From assembly GCF_900109605.1 (NCBI RefSeq), contig NZ_FOAM01000001.1, positions 248,001-312,000 of the forward strand: a stretch of 64,000 bases of DNA, written 5' to 3'. The translations under genes and the position numbers were made by a program. Source of the DNA: Xaviernesmea oryzae. Its GTDB lineage: Bacteria > Pseudomonadota > Alphaproteobacteria > Rhizobiales > Rhizobiaceae. Positions 1 through 8,956 of the stretch are shown one piece after another. The stretch's first letter is position 1. Each line of letters starts with the position of its first letter. The notes beneath the pieces are model-generated. The model was not told the origin of the DNA. It ran no database searches and saw only the letters and a program-made list of their open reading frames with translations.

Positions 1-148
1 CAGGGCCAATGCGCGAATAGTTCGCAACAGCCGTCAGCCGCGACGCATCCCAGAAGATCAGCGCCGCCAAGGCCGCCAGGAAGATGGCGATGCCGAAGGC
101 GGCTTTATCCGCCTTCGGCCGCGTGGAGGAGGGGACGCCCCGGCTCAT
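1..148 (-). CDS. tctB: Tripartite tricarboxylate transporter small membrane subunit TctB (partial, N-terminus only)
   Basis: Only the first 49 codons are present; the gene runs off the left edge. The visible protein has a short basic/polar N-terminus ([15 protein letters not shown]) and then a hydrophobic first membrane segment (FGIAIFLAALAALIFW), as expected for the four-helix TctB subunit that works with TctA and the periplasmic TctC. The assignment rests mostly on position: its ATG overlaps the tctC stop codon as ATGA, so the two genes are translationally coupled in one minus-strand operon. tctA presumably follows outside the window. Confidence 0.75.
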   Translation of the reverse strand, partial: MSRGVPSSTRPKADKAAFGIAIFLAALAALIFWDASRLTAVANYSRIGP

Positions 149-1089
149 TGCACCAGGCCGATGTCTTTGAGCACGGTTTCGGTGGCGGCGATGTCCTTGT
201 CGAGCTGGGCCTTGAAGGCATCACCGGCCAGATAGGTGTCCTGCCAGCCCTTGGTCTTCAGCACCTCTGCCCATTGCGGCGACTTGACGAGCTTTTCGAT
301 ATCGGCGCTGACGGCAGCCTTCTGCTCGGCCGACAGCCCAGGGGCGGCCGCGACCATGCGCCAGTTCTGCACGGCGATGTCGAGGCCGGCTTCCTTCAAG
401 GTCGGCGCATCGACGCCGGGCAGGCGCTCGGCCGAGGAGACCGCCAGGAGCCTCAGCGTACCGGACTTGATCTGCGATTCGAACTCGCCATAGCCGGAAA
501 TGCCGGCGGTGACCTGCGCGCCGAGAATGGCCGCCAGTGCCTCGCCGCCGCCGGAAAAGGCGATGTAGTTGATGGCCTTGGGATCGACGCCGGCCGCCTT
601 GGCGATCAGCCCGGCCATGATGTGGTCGGTGCCGCCGGCCGAGCCGCCTCCCCACGAGACCGAGCCCGGGTCCTTCTTCAGTGCGGCCACGAGATCGGCC
701 ATGTTCTGGATCGGTGATGAGGCGGGGACGACGATGGCCTCATATTCGCCCGTCAGGCGGGCAATCGGCTCGACGTCGCGCAGCGTCACCGGCGAATGAT
801 TGGTGAGGATGGCGCCGACCATGACATAGCCGCCGACCAGCAGCGTGTTCGGATTGCCATTGCCCTGGCTGGCGAACTGCGCAAGGCCGATGGTGCCGCC
901 GGCGCCAGGCACGTTCTGCACCTGGACATTGCCGGAAATGCCGGCCTGCTGCATGACCGTCTGCATCGAGCGGGCCGTCTGGTCCCAGCCGCCGCCCGGA
1001 TTGGCCGGCGCGACGATCGTATAATCGGCGGCAAAGGCGGGGAAAGCGAGCACGGCGCTCAGGACAGTCGTCATCAGAAAATGCTTCAC
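145..1089 (-). CDS. tctC: Tripartite tricarboxylate transporter substrate-binding protein TctC (Bug family)
   Basis: Periplasmic binding protein that captures citrate or another (tri)carboxylate for the TctAB permease. The predicted product of 314 residues has the normal Bug-family length. It begins with a Sec signal peptide ([20 protein letters not shown], cleaved before ADYTI) and has the family landmarks: VPGAGGTIG, a [12 protein letters not shown] loop, and the C-terminal region around [13 protein letters not shown] chose the GTG start because a GGAGGA Shine-Dalgarno lies 8 nt upstream and it begins exactly at the signal peptide; an upstream in-frame ATG would add ten non-signal residues. 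It is followed by tctB with a 4-bp overlap. The promoter must lie in the roughly 260 bp before it, which contains a tandem CTGACAT repeat. Substrate specificity cannot be read from sequence. Confidence 0.9.
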   Translation of the reverse strand: MKHFLMTTVLSAVLAFPAFAADYTIVAPANPGGGWDQTARSMQTVMQQAGISGNVQVQNVPGAGGTIGLAQFASQGNGNPNTLLVGGYVMVGAILTNHSPVTLRDVEPIARLTGEYEAIVVPASSPIQNMADLVAALKKDPGSVSWGGGSAGGTDHIMAGLIAKAAGVDPKAINYIAFSGGGEALAAILGAQVTAGISGYGEFESQIKSGTLRLLAVSSAERLPGVDAPTLKEAGLDIAVQNWRMVAAAPGLSAEQKAAVSADIEKLVKSPQWAEVLKTKGWQDTYLAGDAFKAQLDKDIAATETVLKDIGLVQ

Positions 1090-1149
1090 GGGGATGCTCC
1101 TCCATCGGCTTTCCGTCAAAGCTCTGCGTGAGCCTGCGGCTGCCTGCGT

Positions 1150-1163
1150 TTCAATCGATTGAA
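1150..1163. promoter_or_regulatory. 14-bp perfect palindrome upstream of tctC
   Basis: TTCAATCGATTGAA is a perfect palindrome about 60 bp upstream of the tctC start, in the only non-coding stretch of this operon. Size and symmetry fit an operator for a dimeric regulator (a LacI-like site is one possibility). No regulator gene of that type is visible here, so the role is a guess. Confidence 0.3.
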
Positions 1164-1289
1164 GCGGGAGAGGAGCCTCAAGTCCGGTGCCGCTTCATAA
1201 GGCGCCGGTCTTCAGCACGTGGCATCTCCTCCCTGCCGTCCCGTCCGCCGCCTCCACGGCAGTCGAGAGCTGCAAGGCACCACAGGAAG

Positions 1290-1307
1290 CTGACATTTAC
1301 CTGACAT
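1290..1307 (-). promoter_or_regulatory. Tandem CTGACAT repeat, candidate TctD-binding site
   Basis: Two CTGACAT copies (ATGTCAG on the minus strand) start exactly 11 bp apart, 182 bp or more upstream of tctC. An 11-bp direct repeat is the standard binding geometry of OmpR/PhoB-family regulators, and the tctD gene nearby encodes such a protein. The half-sites also resemble a PhoB box (TGTCA-N6-TGTCA), so phosphate control is an alternative. Confidence 0.45.
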
Positions 1308-1355
1308 AAACCAATGGAGAGCGCTCGAAGGCCAATTTGCGGGGCATAAGCGCGA

Positions 1356-2420
1356 TTATTGCAGGCGCAGCATCTCGTTCCAGCGCGCAATGACCCGCGC
1401 GCGCTTGACCTGATCGAGATAGACGACCAAGCCGGGGCTGACTGGGACAGGGCGAAGCTGGCGGGCAAGCGTGCCGGAAAACACGTCGCTGCCGTCACCA
1501 GGCGCGGGCACCGTGCCATTGACGGCGGGCGCATGCAGTTCGCGCGCCATGATCGCCTGGCCGGGCGCCGACATGAAGAAGGCCAGGTAGCGCTTGCCGA
1601 GATCCGGCCGGCCGGCGGCCTGCGGCACCAGGCCGATGCGCGACATGACCACCGTATAGTCCTTCGGCAGGACGATGCCGACCTCGGGATGGCGCGAGGC
1701 CCACTCGGCCGCGTAGGAGCCAAGGATGTTATAGCCGATGACGAAGCGCCCATCGGTGATGCGCTCCAGGATCGCCGTGCTGGTGGAGTAGAGCTTTACC
1801 CCCGCTTTGCCCATGGCATGGATCACCGACCAGATATCGCCGAACTGCTCCTGGTCGCGCGCCATGAAGAGGAAGCCGACGCCGGAGCGCTCGATGTCAT
1901 AGGTGCCGATGCGGCCGAAGACCGCCTCGCCCTGGCGCTGGAGATAGGCGACCAGTTCCGAGCGGCTGGCCGGTGGCGGCTCGCTGGCGAAGCTCGGCTT
2001 GTGATAGACGAAGACGGCGGGTTCGAAGGTCAGCGCATAGGCCGTATTGCGCCAGTTGGCCCAGCCCGGCCAGCTCGCGCTGAGCGGCAGCTCGCTCGCC
2101 TGGGCATAGCCGTCATTGGCGAGCTTCACCTGCAGATCCATGGCCGAGGAAAAGGCAAAGTCTGCTGTCTTGCCGCCGGCGTCGGTCTCGCGCACGATGC
2201 GATCATAGATCTCGCCCGTCAGCATGTCCTCGTACTGCACGGCCACATCCGGGTTGGCAGCCTGGAAGCCTCGGATCATCGGTTCGGCCAGACCTTCGTC
2301 CAATGAGGAATAGATGGTCAGCAAGGGCGCATCCTTGCGGCCATCGGCAGAAGGAAACAGGATGGGAGCGGCCGCCGCCGGGCCGGACAAGAGCAGGAAA
2401 AGGGCGGCAACGCGGAGCAT
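1356..2420 (-). CDS. Periplasmic extracellular solute-binding protein (Fe3+/sugar-phosphate-type), divergent from tctDE
   Basis: A 354-residue secreted binding protein of the type 2 periplasmic fold. I start it at the ATG that gives MLRVAALFLLLSGPAAAA, a clean signal peptide; a longer frame would put 22 non-signal residues in front. Landmarks are LLTIYSSLDEGLAEPMIRGF near the N-terminus and YNILGSYAAEWA in the middle. This is the layout of AfuA/FbpA-like binding proteins. It has no ABC permease or ATPase beside it. It sits between the tctC operon and the divergent tctD-tctE pair. Inference: it may present ligand to the TctE sensor or feed a transporter elsewhere. The ligand is not known. Confidence 0.75.
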   Translation of the reverse strand: MLRVAALFLLLSGPAAAAPILFPSADGRKDAPLLTIYSSLDEGLAEPMIRGFQAANPDVAVQYEDMLTGEIYDRIVRETDAGGKTADFAFSSAMDLQVKLANDGYAQASELPLSASWPGWANWRNTAYALTFEPAVFVYHKPSFASEPPPASRSELVAYLQRQGEAVFGRIGTYDIERSGVGFLFMARDQEQFGDIWSVIHAMGKAGVKLYSTSTAILERITDGRFVIGYNILGSYAAEWASRHPEVGIVLPKDYTVVMSRIGLVPQAAGRPDLGKRYLAFFMSAPGQAIMARELHAPAVNGTVPAPGDGSDVFSGTLARQLRPVPVSPGLVVYLDQVKRARVIARWNEMLRLQ

Positions 2421-2601
2421 GGCGTCATTCTGCCCGAGCCTGGGCGCCGTCACAAGGGGTGCAGGCGCGGCGGCGGGTATGGTCATGCAAGCGGGATCGC
2501 GGCATGTCGCATTGGTTTCGCCTTTGGGTTCCCTCCGCTATAACACATGCGGAACTGCATCCGCAGCATAGGCGTGGAGAGGCCCGGGAGGGAAAGATAC
2601 G

Positions 2602-3279
2602 GTGCGCATTCTCCTGGTGGAGGACAACAGGGCGCTGTCGGAGGGGCTGTCAGCCATCCTGCGCGGCTCCGGCTATGCGGTCGACATCGTCGCCGATGGG
2701 CTTTCCGCCGATGCGGCGGCAGCGGCCGAAAGCTTCGACCTGATCATCCTCGACCTGACCCTGCCGGAGATGGACGGGCTCGACGTCTTGAAATCCCTGC
2801 GCGCCCGGCAGAACAAGGCGGCGGTGATGATTCTGACGGCACGCGGCAGCGCCGAGGAAAAGGTGCGCGGCCTCGATCTCGGTGCCGACGATTACATGAT
2901 CAAGCCCTTCGATATCGGCGAGTTCGAGGCGCGGGTTCGCATGCTGCTTCGCCGCCAGGCCGGGCTGAAGACCTCCAGCATCGCCTATGGCGCCGTTGCC
3001 TTCGACATGATCTCGCGCAGCTTCTTCGCCGAGGGCGCGCCGCTCGACATTCCCGCCCGCGAGGTCGGCCTTCTTGAAATGCTGTTCATGCGGGCGGGCA
3101 AGGTGGTGCCGAAGGAGGCGATCATGCAGTCACTCGCCGCTTTCGATGACGACCTTAGCGCCAATGCTATCGAGCAATATGTTAGCCGGCTCAGGAAACG
3201 CCTTTCGCCGCACGGATTGACGGTGAAGACGGCGCGCGGCATCGGCTATTATCTTGCCAAGACCAGCGAGGCGCCATGA
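2602..3279 (+). CDS. tctD: Response regulator TctD, OmpR/PhoB family
   Basis: A 225-residue two-domain transcription factor. The receiver domain (1-115) has the acidic pair E7/D8, phospho-acceptor D51 in LIILDLTLPEMDG, T79 and K101 (MIKPF). The C-terminal winged helix (about 125-220) has the family signature around NAIEQYVSRLRKRL and TARGIGYYL. Translation starts at GTG with GGGAGGGAAAG just upstream. The sensor kinase gene follows after 10 bp. By analogy with TctDE systems of other proteobacteria it should activate the tricarboxylate transporter operon on the opposite strand; the tandem repeat upstream of tctC is the likely target. Confidence 0.88.
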   Translation: MRILLVEDNRALSEGLSAILRGSGYAVDIVADGLSADAAAAAESFDLIILDLTLPEMDGLDVLKSLRARQNKAAVMILTARGSAEEKVRGLDLGADDYMIKPFDIGEFEARVRMLLRRQAGLKTSSIAYGAVAFDMISRSFFAEGAPLDIPAREVGLLEMLFMRAGKVVPKEAIMQSLAAFDDDLSANAIEQYVSRLRKRLSPHGLTVKTARGIGYYLAKTSEAP

Positions 3280-3289
3280 GCAGCATTCC

Positions 3290-4723
3290 ATGAGCGAGAC
3301 GGTTGGCGGAGACCAGCGGGCGGGACGGGCGCAGGCCGGGCTTCGGCGGCCCTATTCGCTGCGCCGCCGGTTGCTCGGCGGGCTGTTGATGGCGACCTTG
3401 GCGATCGGCGTGGCGGCGCTGGCCGATACCTATAGCGAGGCCGTGAAGACCGCCACCACCGTCTCCGACCGTGTGCTGGCCGGCTCGGCGCTCGCTATTG
3501 CCGATCGCGTCGTGGTGGCCGAGGACGGCACGCTGGATGTCGACGTGCCTTATGTCGCGCTGGAAATGCTGACCTCAGCGGCGCAGGACCGGGTGTTCTA
3601 TCGCGTCGAAGGGCCGCCTGGCCATTTCATCACCGGCTATGAGACGCTGCCCTCCGTCGGCGATATGGCGGGTCGCAGTGCCGTCTATGCCGATGCGGAA
3701 TTTCGCGGCGAACCGATCCGGCTTGCGGCGCTGGAGCGTTCGGCCTCGACGGGGGTCTCATCCGTGCCTTTCGTGGTGACCGTAGCGGAAACGACGATCG
3801 CCCGGCGGCAATTGGCGGAGACGCTGCTGCTCCGCTCGGCCATCCGCCTTGGCCTGACCATCCTTGCGGCGGCGGGCATCGTCTGGCTCGCCGTCGTCGT
3901 TTCGCTCGGGCCGCTCACTCGCTTGTCGGAGGCCATCGGCGCGCGCAGCCCGGACGATCTGCAGCCGATCGACCCGGTGGTGCCACGCGAGATCCGCCGT
4001 CTGGTGGATACGGTCAATGGCTTCATGGTGCGGCTGAAGGCGGCGCTGGATGCATTGCGCCGCTTCAACGGCAATGCCAGTCATCAGCTGCGCACGCCGC
4101 TCGCCATCGTGCGCACCCAGCTGGCGCTGGCCGCGCGGGCGCAGGATCTTGAGGAGGCCAAGATGGCGGCGGCCCGTGCCGATGCCGCTGTCGCCCATGC
4201 CGAGCGCATTCTTGCGCAGCTGCTGCTGCTCGCCAAGATCGACGCTGCCGGCTCGGAAATGCCGCCCCGTCTCTCGCCCGTCGATCTCTCGCGGCTTGCC
4301 CAGGAGCTGACGGCCGAGCATGTGCCGCGCGCAGGCCAGGCCGGCATCGATCTCGGCTTCGAAGAGGAAGCGCCGGCGACGCTCCTCGCCGAGCCGATCC
4401 TGCTGGGCGAGCTTCTGCGCAATCTCGTGGAAAATGCCCTGGCCTATGCCGGACCGGGCGCGGAGGTGACGGTGCGCGTCGGCCAGGCCGAAGGCGGCGT
4501 CTTCCTGGATGTCGAGGACAATGGGCCGGGCATCGCGCCCGAACGGCTGGCCAGCTTGCGTCAGCGCTTCGTGCGCGGCAGCGAGGAGGCGCCGGGTCTC
4601 GGCCTCGGCCTGTCGATCGTCGAGGAGATCGCCGCCCGCTTTTCAGGTCGGCTGTCGCTCAACCCTGGCAGCCATGGACAGGGCCTGCGGGCACGGGTGC
4701 TTTTTGCGTCGCCTCCGGCTTAG
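3290..4723 (+). CDS. tctE: Membrane sensor histidine kinase TctE
   Basis: A 477-residue kinase partner of TctD. A cytoplasmic N-terminal stretch leads to TM1 (about 28-48), a periplasmic sensor segment (about 50-165, 2CSK_N-like) and TM2 (about 180-200, TILAAAGIVWLAVVVSLGPL). A HAMP-like linker and the HisKA helix follow, with phospho-acceptor His265 in NASHQLRTPL. The ATPase domain has the N box (LLRNLVENALAYA), G1 (DNGPGIAP) and G2 (GLGLGLSIVEEIA). I use the ATG ten bases after the tctD stop; an earlier in-frame TTG would overlap tctD and adds only polar residues. The ligand is presumably a tricarboxylate, sensed directly or through the nearby binding protein. Confidence 0.87.
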   Translation: MSETVGGDQRAGRAQAGLRRPYSLRRRLLGGLLMATLAIGVAALADTYSEAVKTATTVSDRVLAGSALAIADRVVVAEDGTLDVDVPYVALEMLTSAAQDRVFYRVEGPPGHFITGYETLPSVGDMAGRSAVYADAEFRGEPIRLAALERSASTGVSSVPFVVTVAETTIARRQLAETLLLRSAIRLGLTILAAAGIVWLAVVVSLGPLTRLSEAIGARSPDDLQPIDPVVPREIRRLVDTVNGFMVRLKAALDALRRFNGNASHQLRTPLAIVRTQLALAARAQDLEEAKMAAARADAAVAHAERILAQLLLLAKIDAAGSEMPPRLSPVDLSRLAQELTAEHVPRAGQAGIDLGFEEEAPATLLAEPILLGELLRNLVENALAYAGPGAEVTVRVGQAEGGVFLDVEDNGPGIAPERLASLRQRFVRGSEEAPGLGLGLSIVEEIAARFSGRLSLNPGSHGQGLRARVLFASPPA

Positions 4724-5003
4724 TGCCGTACCATCCATCACCCCGTTGAATTGTCAGCATCACAAGTTTTCGTTGGGCGCGCGCAGCCAAAAGGATTAGG
4801 CCAGCGGCAAAGCTTGGATGGCCTGCGGCAGCAGGGCTGCAGGCGGCGCTTGTGTCGATGCAGGCCCGGTGTTTCGAGAGCGACGGTGCCGCAACGCATT
4901 AGATTTCAGCGCTTGGCTTGACGCTTGCGGCTTTCCGGCTTCCCGCCCGCCTGCAGGCCGCCTTATCGCATGACAGGCGGTCGTTTCGCCTGGAGACCAA
5001 ACC

Positions 5004-6467
5004 ATGTCCGTGACCGCGGCGCTTACGTCCCACCTCAAAGATCCGTCTCTGATCACCGATGCTCTCGCCGCGCTTCCTGAAAGCTCAGCACAATTCGAGG
5101 TCTTCGATCCTGCCACTGGGGCGCTTCTGGCCACGCTGCCGGATATGGGCGCAGCCGGGGCGCAAGCCGCCGTCGACCGGGCGTCGCAAGCGCAAGGAGC
5201 TTGGGCGGGAGAGACGGCGGGTGCGCGCAGCCGGATCCTGCGCCGCTGGTACGAGCTGATCCTGGCTCATGCCGACGATCTCGCTGCGATCCTGACGGCG
5301 GAGATGGGCAAGCCGCTTGCCGAATCCGCCTCTGAAGTGGCCCATGCGGCCGCTTACGTCGAATGGTATGCGGAGGAGGCCAAGCGGATCTATGGCGAGA
5401 CCTTCCCGGCGCCCGGCAATGACCGGCGCATGCTGGTGATCAAGCAGCCTGTCGGCGTTACGGGGACGATCACGCCCTGGAATTTCCCCGCCTCGATGGT
5501 GGCGCGCAAGGTCTCGCCGGCGCTCGCCGTTGGCTGCACCACCGTGCTCAAGCCGGCCGAGCAGACGCCGCTGGTGGCGCTGGCCCTGCATGCCCTGGCC
5601 CGTCAGGCCGGCTTTCCGGACGGAGTCTTCAATCTGGTTCTGTCTTCGCAGGGGGAGCCGGTTGGCCGGGTGCTCTGCGCCCATCCAAAGGTGCGCAAGA
5701 TCTCCTTCACCGGCTCGACCGAGGTGGGGCGGCATCTGATGCGCCAATGCGCCGACCAGATCAAGAAGATGAGCCTGGAGCTTGGCGGCCACGCGCCCTT
5801 TATCGTCTTTGCCGATGCCGATCTCGACGCCGCCGTCGATGGCGCGATCCAGGCCAAGTTCCGCAACGGCGGCCAGACCTGTGTCTCCGCCAACCGGCTG
5901 TTCGTGGAAGCGCCAGTCTATGACGCCTTTGTCGAGCGCTTCGCCGAAGCGACCCGGCGGCTCAAGGTCGGCAATGGCTTCGACGCCGGCACAGCCATCG
6001 GCCCGCTGATCGACCGCGCCGCCTTCGAAAAGGTGTCCGCCCATGTGGATGAAGCCCTGGCCGACGGCGCGAGGCTGATGACTGGCGGCGGGCGGATCGG
6101 CGAGAGCGGCACCCTCTATGCGCCGACCGTGTTGAGCGAGGTGACCGCGTCCATGCGGGTGGCGCGCGAGGAAACCTTCGGCCCCGTCGCCCCGATCCTG
6201 CGTTTCGAGGATCCGGCCGAGGTGGTTTCCATGGCCAACGACACGGAATACGGCCTGGCCGCCTATTTCTATGCCACCGAGCTGAAGAAGGTCTGGCGCG
6301 TGGCCGAGGCGCTCGATTACGGCATGGTCGGCATCAACACCGGCCGTATGTCCTCCGAAGCCGCTCCCTTCGGCGGCGTCAAGCAATCCGGCATGGGCCG
6401 CGAGGGGTCGCGCCATGGGGCGGAGGAATATCTCGACATGAAATATCTCTGCATGGGGAATATTTAA
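5004..6467 (+). CDS. gabD: NAD(P)-dependent succinate-semialdehyde dehydrogenase-type aldehyde dehydrogenase
   Basis: A 487-residue cytosolic aldehyde dehydrogenase of the GabD class, which oxidises succinate semialdehyde (or a related aldehyde) to the acid with NAD(P)+. Visible motifs are TPWNFPASMVARK, the Rossmann element FTGSTEVG, general base Glu259 in LELGGHAPF, catalytic Cys293 in NGGQTCVSANR, and the C-terminal PFGGVKQSGMGREGSRHG. The length matches GabD. TGGAGA precedes the ATG. The gene stands alone: no GABA transaminase or transporter lies beside it, so the physiological substrate (GABA-derived, glutarate semialdehyde or another) is uncertain, though the family is not. Confidence 0.85.
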   Translation: MSVTAALTSHLKDPSLITDALAALPESSAQFEVFDPATGALLATLPDMGAAGAQAAVDRASQAQGAWAGETAGARSRILRRWYELILAHADDLAAILTAEMGKPLAESASEVAHAAAYVEWYAEEAKRIYGETFPAPGNDRRMLVIKQPVGVTGTITPWNFPASMVARKVSPALAVGCTTVLKPAEQTPLVALALHALARQAGFPDGVFNLVLSSQGEPVGRVLCAHPKVRKISFTGSTEVGRHLMRQCADQIKKMSLELGGHAPFIVFADADLDAAVDGAIQAKFRNGGQTCVSANRLFVEAPVYDAFVERFAEATRRLKVGNGFDAGTAIGPLIDRAAFEKVSAHVDEALADGARLMTGGGRIGESGTLYAPTVLSEVTASMRVAREETFGPVAPILRFEDPAEVVSMANDTEYGLAAYFYATELKKVWRVAEALDYGMVGINTGRMSSEAAPFGGVKQSGMGREGSRHGAEEYLDMKYLCMGNI

Positions 6468-6605
6468 GGAAGCGCGCCAGCAGAGCCGTTGTCGCCCGCT
6501 TTCATCACGCGCGCTGATCGATCCGCCGTTTTATTCGATTGGACAGCCATGCAATGTCCGATCAACCTGTCGCTAAGAGTTTATCTCGGCAGGAAAGGCT
6601 TCAGC

Positions 6606-7394
6606 ATGGCGCTCGATCGTGCCGCGCTGATGGCGGAGCTCGAAAAGAATCCGCTTGGCAACATCGTCCTGCTCAAACATCTGACGTTGTTTCCCGATCA
6701 CGCAGTCTGCCATCATGCCATCGAGGACGGGAAAAACGGCTTTCTCGTTGCCCTGAATGCGCAGGCAAGCCCCTATGATCGCGAAACCTATCCGGCTGCC
6801 CGATCGGTGATCTTGATCGGCAGCGACGGGCCTGAGTCGACACGGGCGCTGCTCCGTCACGTGCCGACACAAGGCAGCATCGTCTTCAAGCTGACGAGCC
6901 CTTGGGATCGGGACGTGGTGGCCGCGCGCTTTCCGCTGGAGCCCAAGGTCGTTTTCCATTCTTTCACCGCCGAAGTGCCGTTCACGCGCGACGGTGATGT
7001 CGTGGTCGGCGTCGAGCCGGTGTCTGGGGTTCTCGATCTTCTGGCGGCGCAGGGCCATGACCGGACCTGGGTACGGGAGGTGCTGTCTTCCGGTCAGGCC
7101 TTCACCTGCTCGCTCTGGCAAGCGGGCACGGCAATCTCCGCCTGTTTCGCCTTTCAAAATCATGGGCGTGTCTGGGAAGTTGGCGGTGTCTACACGCTCG
7201 AGGCTCATCGCGGTCGTGGGCTTGCGGCCAAGGTGGTGCGCGCGGCGCATGCGGTTCTGGTCGAGCGCGGCCTTCTCTCGCGCTATCACGTGCAGGCCGG
7301 CAATGCCGCCTCTCTCGCCCTGGCCCGGAAGATCGGCTTACAGCGCTTCCTGACGCTGTCGCATTATCTTCACCGGCCGCAGCGATCGACCTGA
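6606..7394 (+). CDS. GNAT-family N-acetyltransferase
   Basis: A 262-residue protein whose C-terminal half (about 170-255) is a GNAT fold. It contains the acetyl-CoA loop HRGRGLAAKVVRAAH after EVGGVYTLEA, and the terminal strand-helix pair NAASLALARKIGLQRF. The N-terminal half has no recognisable motif and may be a degenerate second GNAT fold. I chose the ATG preceded by AGGAAAGG; an earlier ATG in the same frame lacks a ribosome site and would add 39 odd residues. The gene converges on udgX with 9 bp between the stops. The acceptor substrate is unknown. Confidence 0.75.
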   Translation: MALDRAALMAELEKNPLGNIVLLKHLTLFPDHAVCHHAIEDGKNGFLVALNAQASPYDRETYPAARSVILIGSDGPESTRALLRHVPTQGSIVFKLTSPWDRDVVAARFPLEPKVVFHSFTAEVPFTRDGDVVVGVEPVSGVLDLLAAQGHDRTWVREVLSSGQAFTCSLWQAGTAISACFAFQNHGRVWEVGGVYTLEAHRGRGLAAKVVRAAHAVLVERGLLSRYHVQAGNAASLALARKIGLQRFLTLSHYLHRPQRST

Positions 7395-7403
7395 CACGGC
7401 CGG

Positions 7404-8921
7404 TCACAGCCTTGCCTGCGCCTCTTTCACCGCTGTGAGATCCTCGCGGAAGCGGGCGATTTCCTCCTGGCGGCGGGTCTCGTCCGGCAGGCGCAGGAGA
7501 TAGGAGGGGTGGACGGTGGTATAGAGCCTCTGTCCCTCACCGAGATCGGTGAAGCGGCCGCGATAGTCGCCGAGCTTTTCGGCATGGTTCATCACCGAGG
7601 TCAGGGCCGTCGCGCCCATGGCGACGACCAGCTTCGGCTTGACGATGGCGAGCTCGCCCGTCAGCCACCAGCGACACTGGCGGATTTCGCCTGTATTGGG
7701 CGTCTTGTGCAGCCGCCGTTTGCCGCGCGGCTCATATTTGAAATGCTTGACCGCATTGGTCACATAGAGCCCGTCCCGCTCCAGCCCGGCTTCCTCGGCG
7801 ATCCTGTCGAACATGCGGCCAGCCGGCCCGATAAAAGGACGTCCGGCCAGATCTTCCTGGTCGCCCGGCTGTTCGCCCACCACCATGACCCGGGCGTCCT
7901 CGGGACCCTCGCCGAAGACGGTTTGCGTCGCGTTGCAATGGAGGGGACAGCGTGTGCAGCCAGCCGCCGCCGCGCGCAGCGCTTCGATCGTGCCTTCGGG
8001 CGGGCGGTCCCCCTCGGTGACGTTTTCACGCGCCTTGCGGCTGGCGCCCGCGTGAAAGGCGGGGGGATGGGTCGGCGCGCGCGCCGCCATGTCCCTGACC
8101 CGCGCTTCTGCGCTGGATATCAGTTCCGGGATCAACTCCGCCTCGGGCAGGTTCTTCCAGTATTTCTTCGGCATCTCCGCTTGCATCGCCTTGATCTTCA
8201 GCCGCGCGGGATTGAAAATATTGCGGAAATAGGTCCGCCATAGCGCGTCGGCATCATCCTTCAGAGACAGCCGGCTCACCGTTTCATGTGAATCATAGGT
8301 GACGCTCAGCCGCGCGCCATTCCAGGCGGCTGTGCCCTTCGGCGTGGCGATGATCCAGTCCATGTCGTTGAAGCGCCGCTCGAAGAAGGGGGCGGTGCGG
8401 GCAACGATGTAATGATCCGGCTCGAACCAGGCGAAGAACCGCCGTCTTGCACCGAGAGAACCCGCCTCCTCCTCGGGAAGTTCCTTGAAGCGCACGAAGG
8501 CGGTCATCTTATGGGCGTCGCGGCGCACGGATTTGGCGAGCGCCAGCGCATGCGACACTTCGGGATCGGAGACGTCGTCCAAGAGCGCCCGCTCAGTCCG
8601 CAGCCGCCAGAGCAGGCGGTAAAGCAGATCGAAACGGCTGGGATCGGAATGGCAGAGCACAGTCTCGGCGAGCGTTAGGAAGCCGCGTGGTACGGAGAAG
8701 CCCACCGCGCCTGAAGATGGCGCGGCGACGGTCGGAAAGCTTGGCGCGGCAAGATCCGGCATGCTCTCTGCCCCCGCGAACAGATCGATGTCCTCACGCT
8801 GGCTGCGCCAGTCGACCGCCTGGGGCGGGACCGCGCGTGCCAGAAGATCGCGCGCGGCATCGCGCCATTCCTCCAGGGCGCCGACGCCATCGAGCGTGAT
8901 ACAGGTCATGGAATGGGCCAT
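7404..8921 (-). CDS. udgX: DUF4130-UdgX fusion: uracil-DNA glycosylase family protein with DNA-metabolism domain
   Basis: A 505-residue two-part protein. The N-terminal half (about 1-270) is the radical-SAM-linked 'DNA metabolism' domain (DUF4130). The C-terminal half (about 300-505) is UdgX, which excises uracil and becomes covalently bound to the abasic DNA. UdgX hallmarks are the Fe-S cysteines in CTRCPLHCN, motif A GEQPGDQED, the KRRLHKTPN loop whose His405 is the expected cross-linking residue, and HPSYLLR. It lies directly downstream of the radical SAM gene and must share its promoter. Possible starts are a GTG overlapping the preceding stop (8960), the ATG used here behind AAGG, or an ATG four codons later. 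A SOS-type promoter precedes the pair. Confidence 0.87.
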   Translation of the reverse strand: MAHSMTCITLDGVGALEEWRDAARDLLARAVPPQAVDWRSQREDIDLFAGAESMPDLAAPSFPTVAAPSSGAVGFSVPRGFLTLAETVLCHSDPSRFDLLYRLLWRLRTERALLDDVSDPEVSHALALAKSVRRDAHKMTAFVRFKELPEEEAGSLGARRRFFAWFEPDHYIVARTAPFFERRFNDMDWIIATPKGTAAWNGARLSVTYDSHETVSRLSLKDDADALWRTYFRNIFNPARLKIKAMQAEMPKKYWKNLPEAELIPELISSAEARVRDMAARAPTHPPAFHAGASRKARENVTEGDRPPEGTIEALRAAAAGCTRCPLHCNATQTVFGEGPEDARVMVVGEQPGDQEDLAGRPFIGPAGRMFDRIAEEAGLERDGLYVTNAVKHFKYEPRGKRRLHKTPNTGEIRQCRWWLTGELAIVKPKLVVAMGATALTSVMNHAEKLGDYRGRFTDLGEGQRLYTTVHPSYLLRLPDETRRQEEIARFREDLTAVKEAQARL

Positions 8922-8956
8922 GCGGTCAGCCTTGTTCGAGGGATGACCCGGAAATG

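Noticed and set aside
1290-1307. Pho box as the sole explanation of the CTGACAT repeat
   Set aside because: Resembles TGTCA-N6-TGTCA, but no phosphate gene is near; kept as an alternative to a TctD site.
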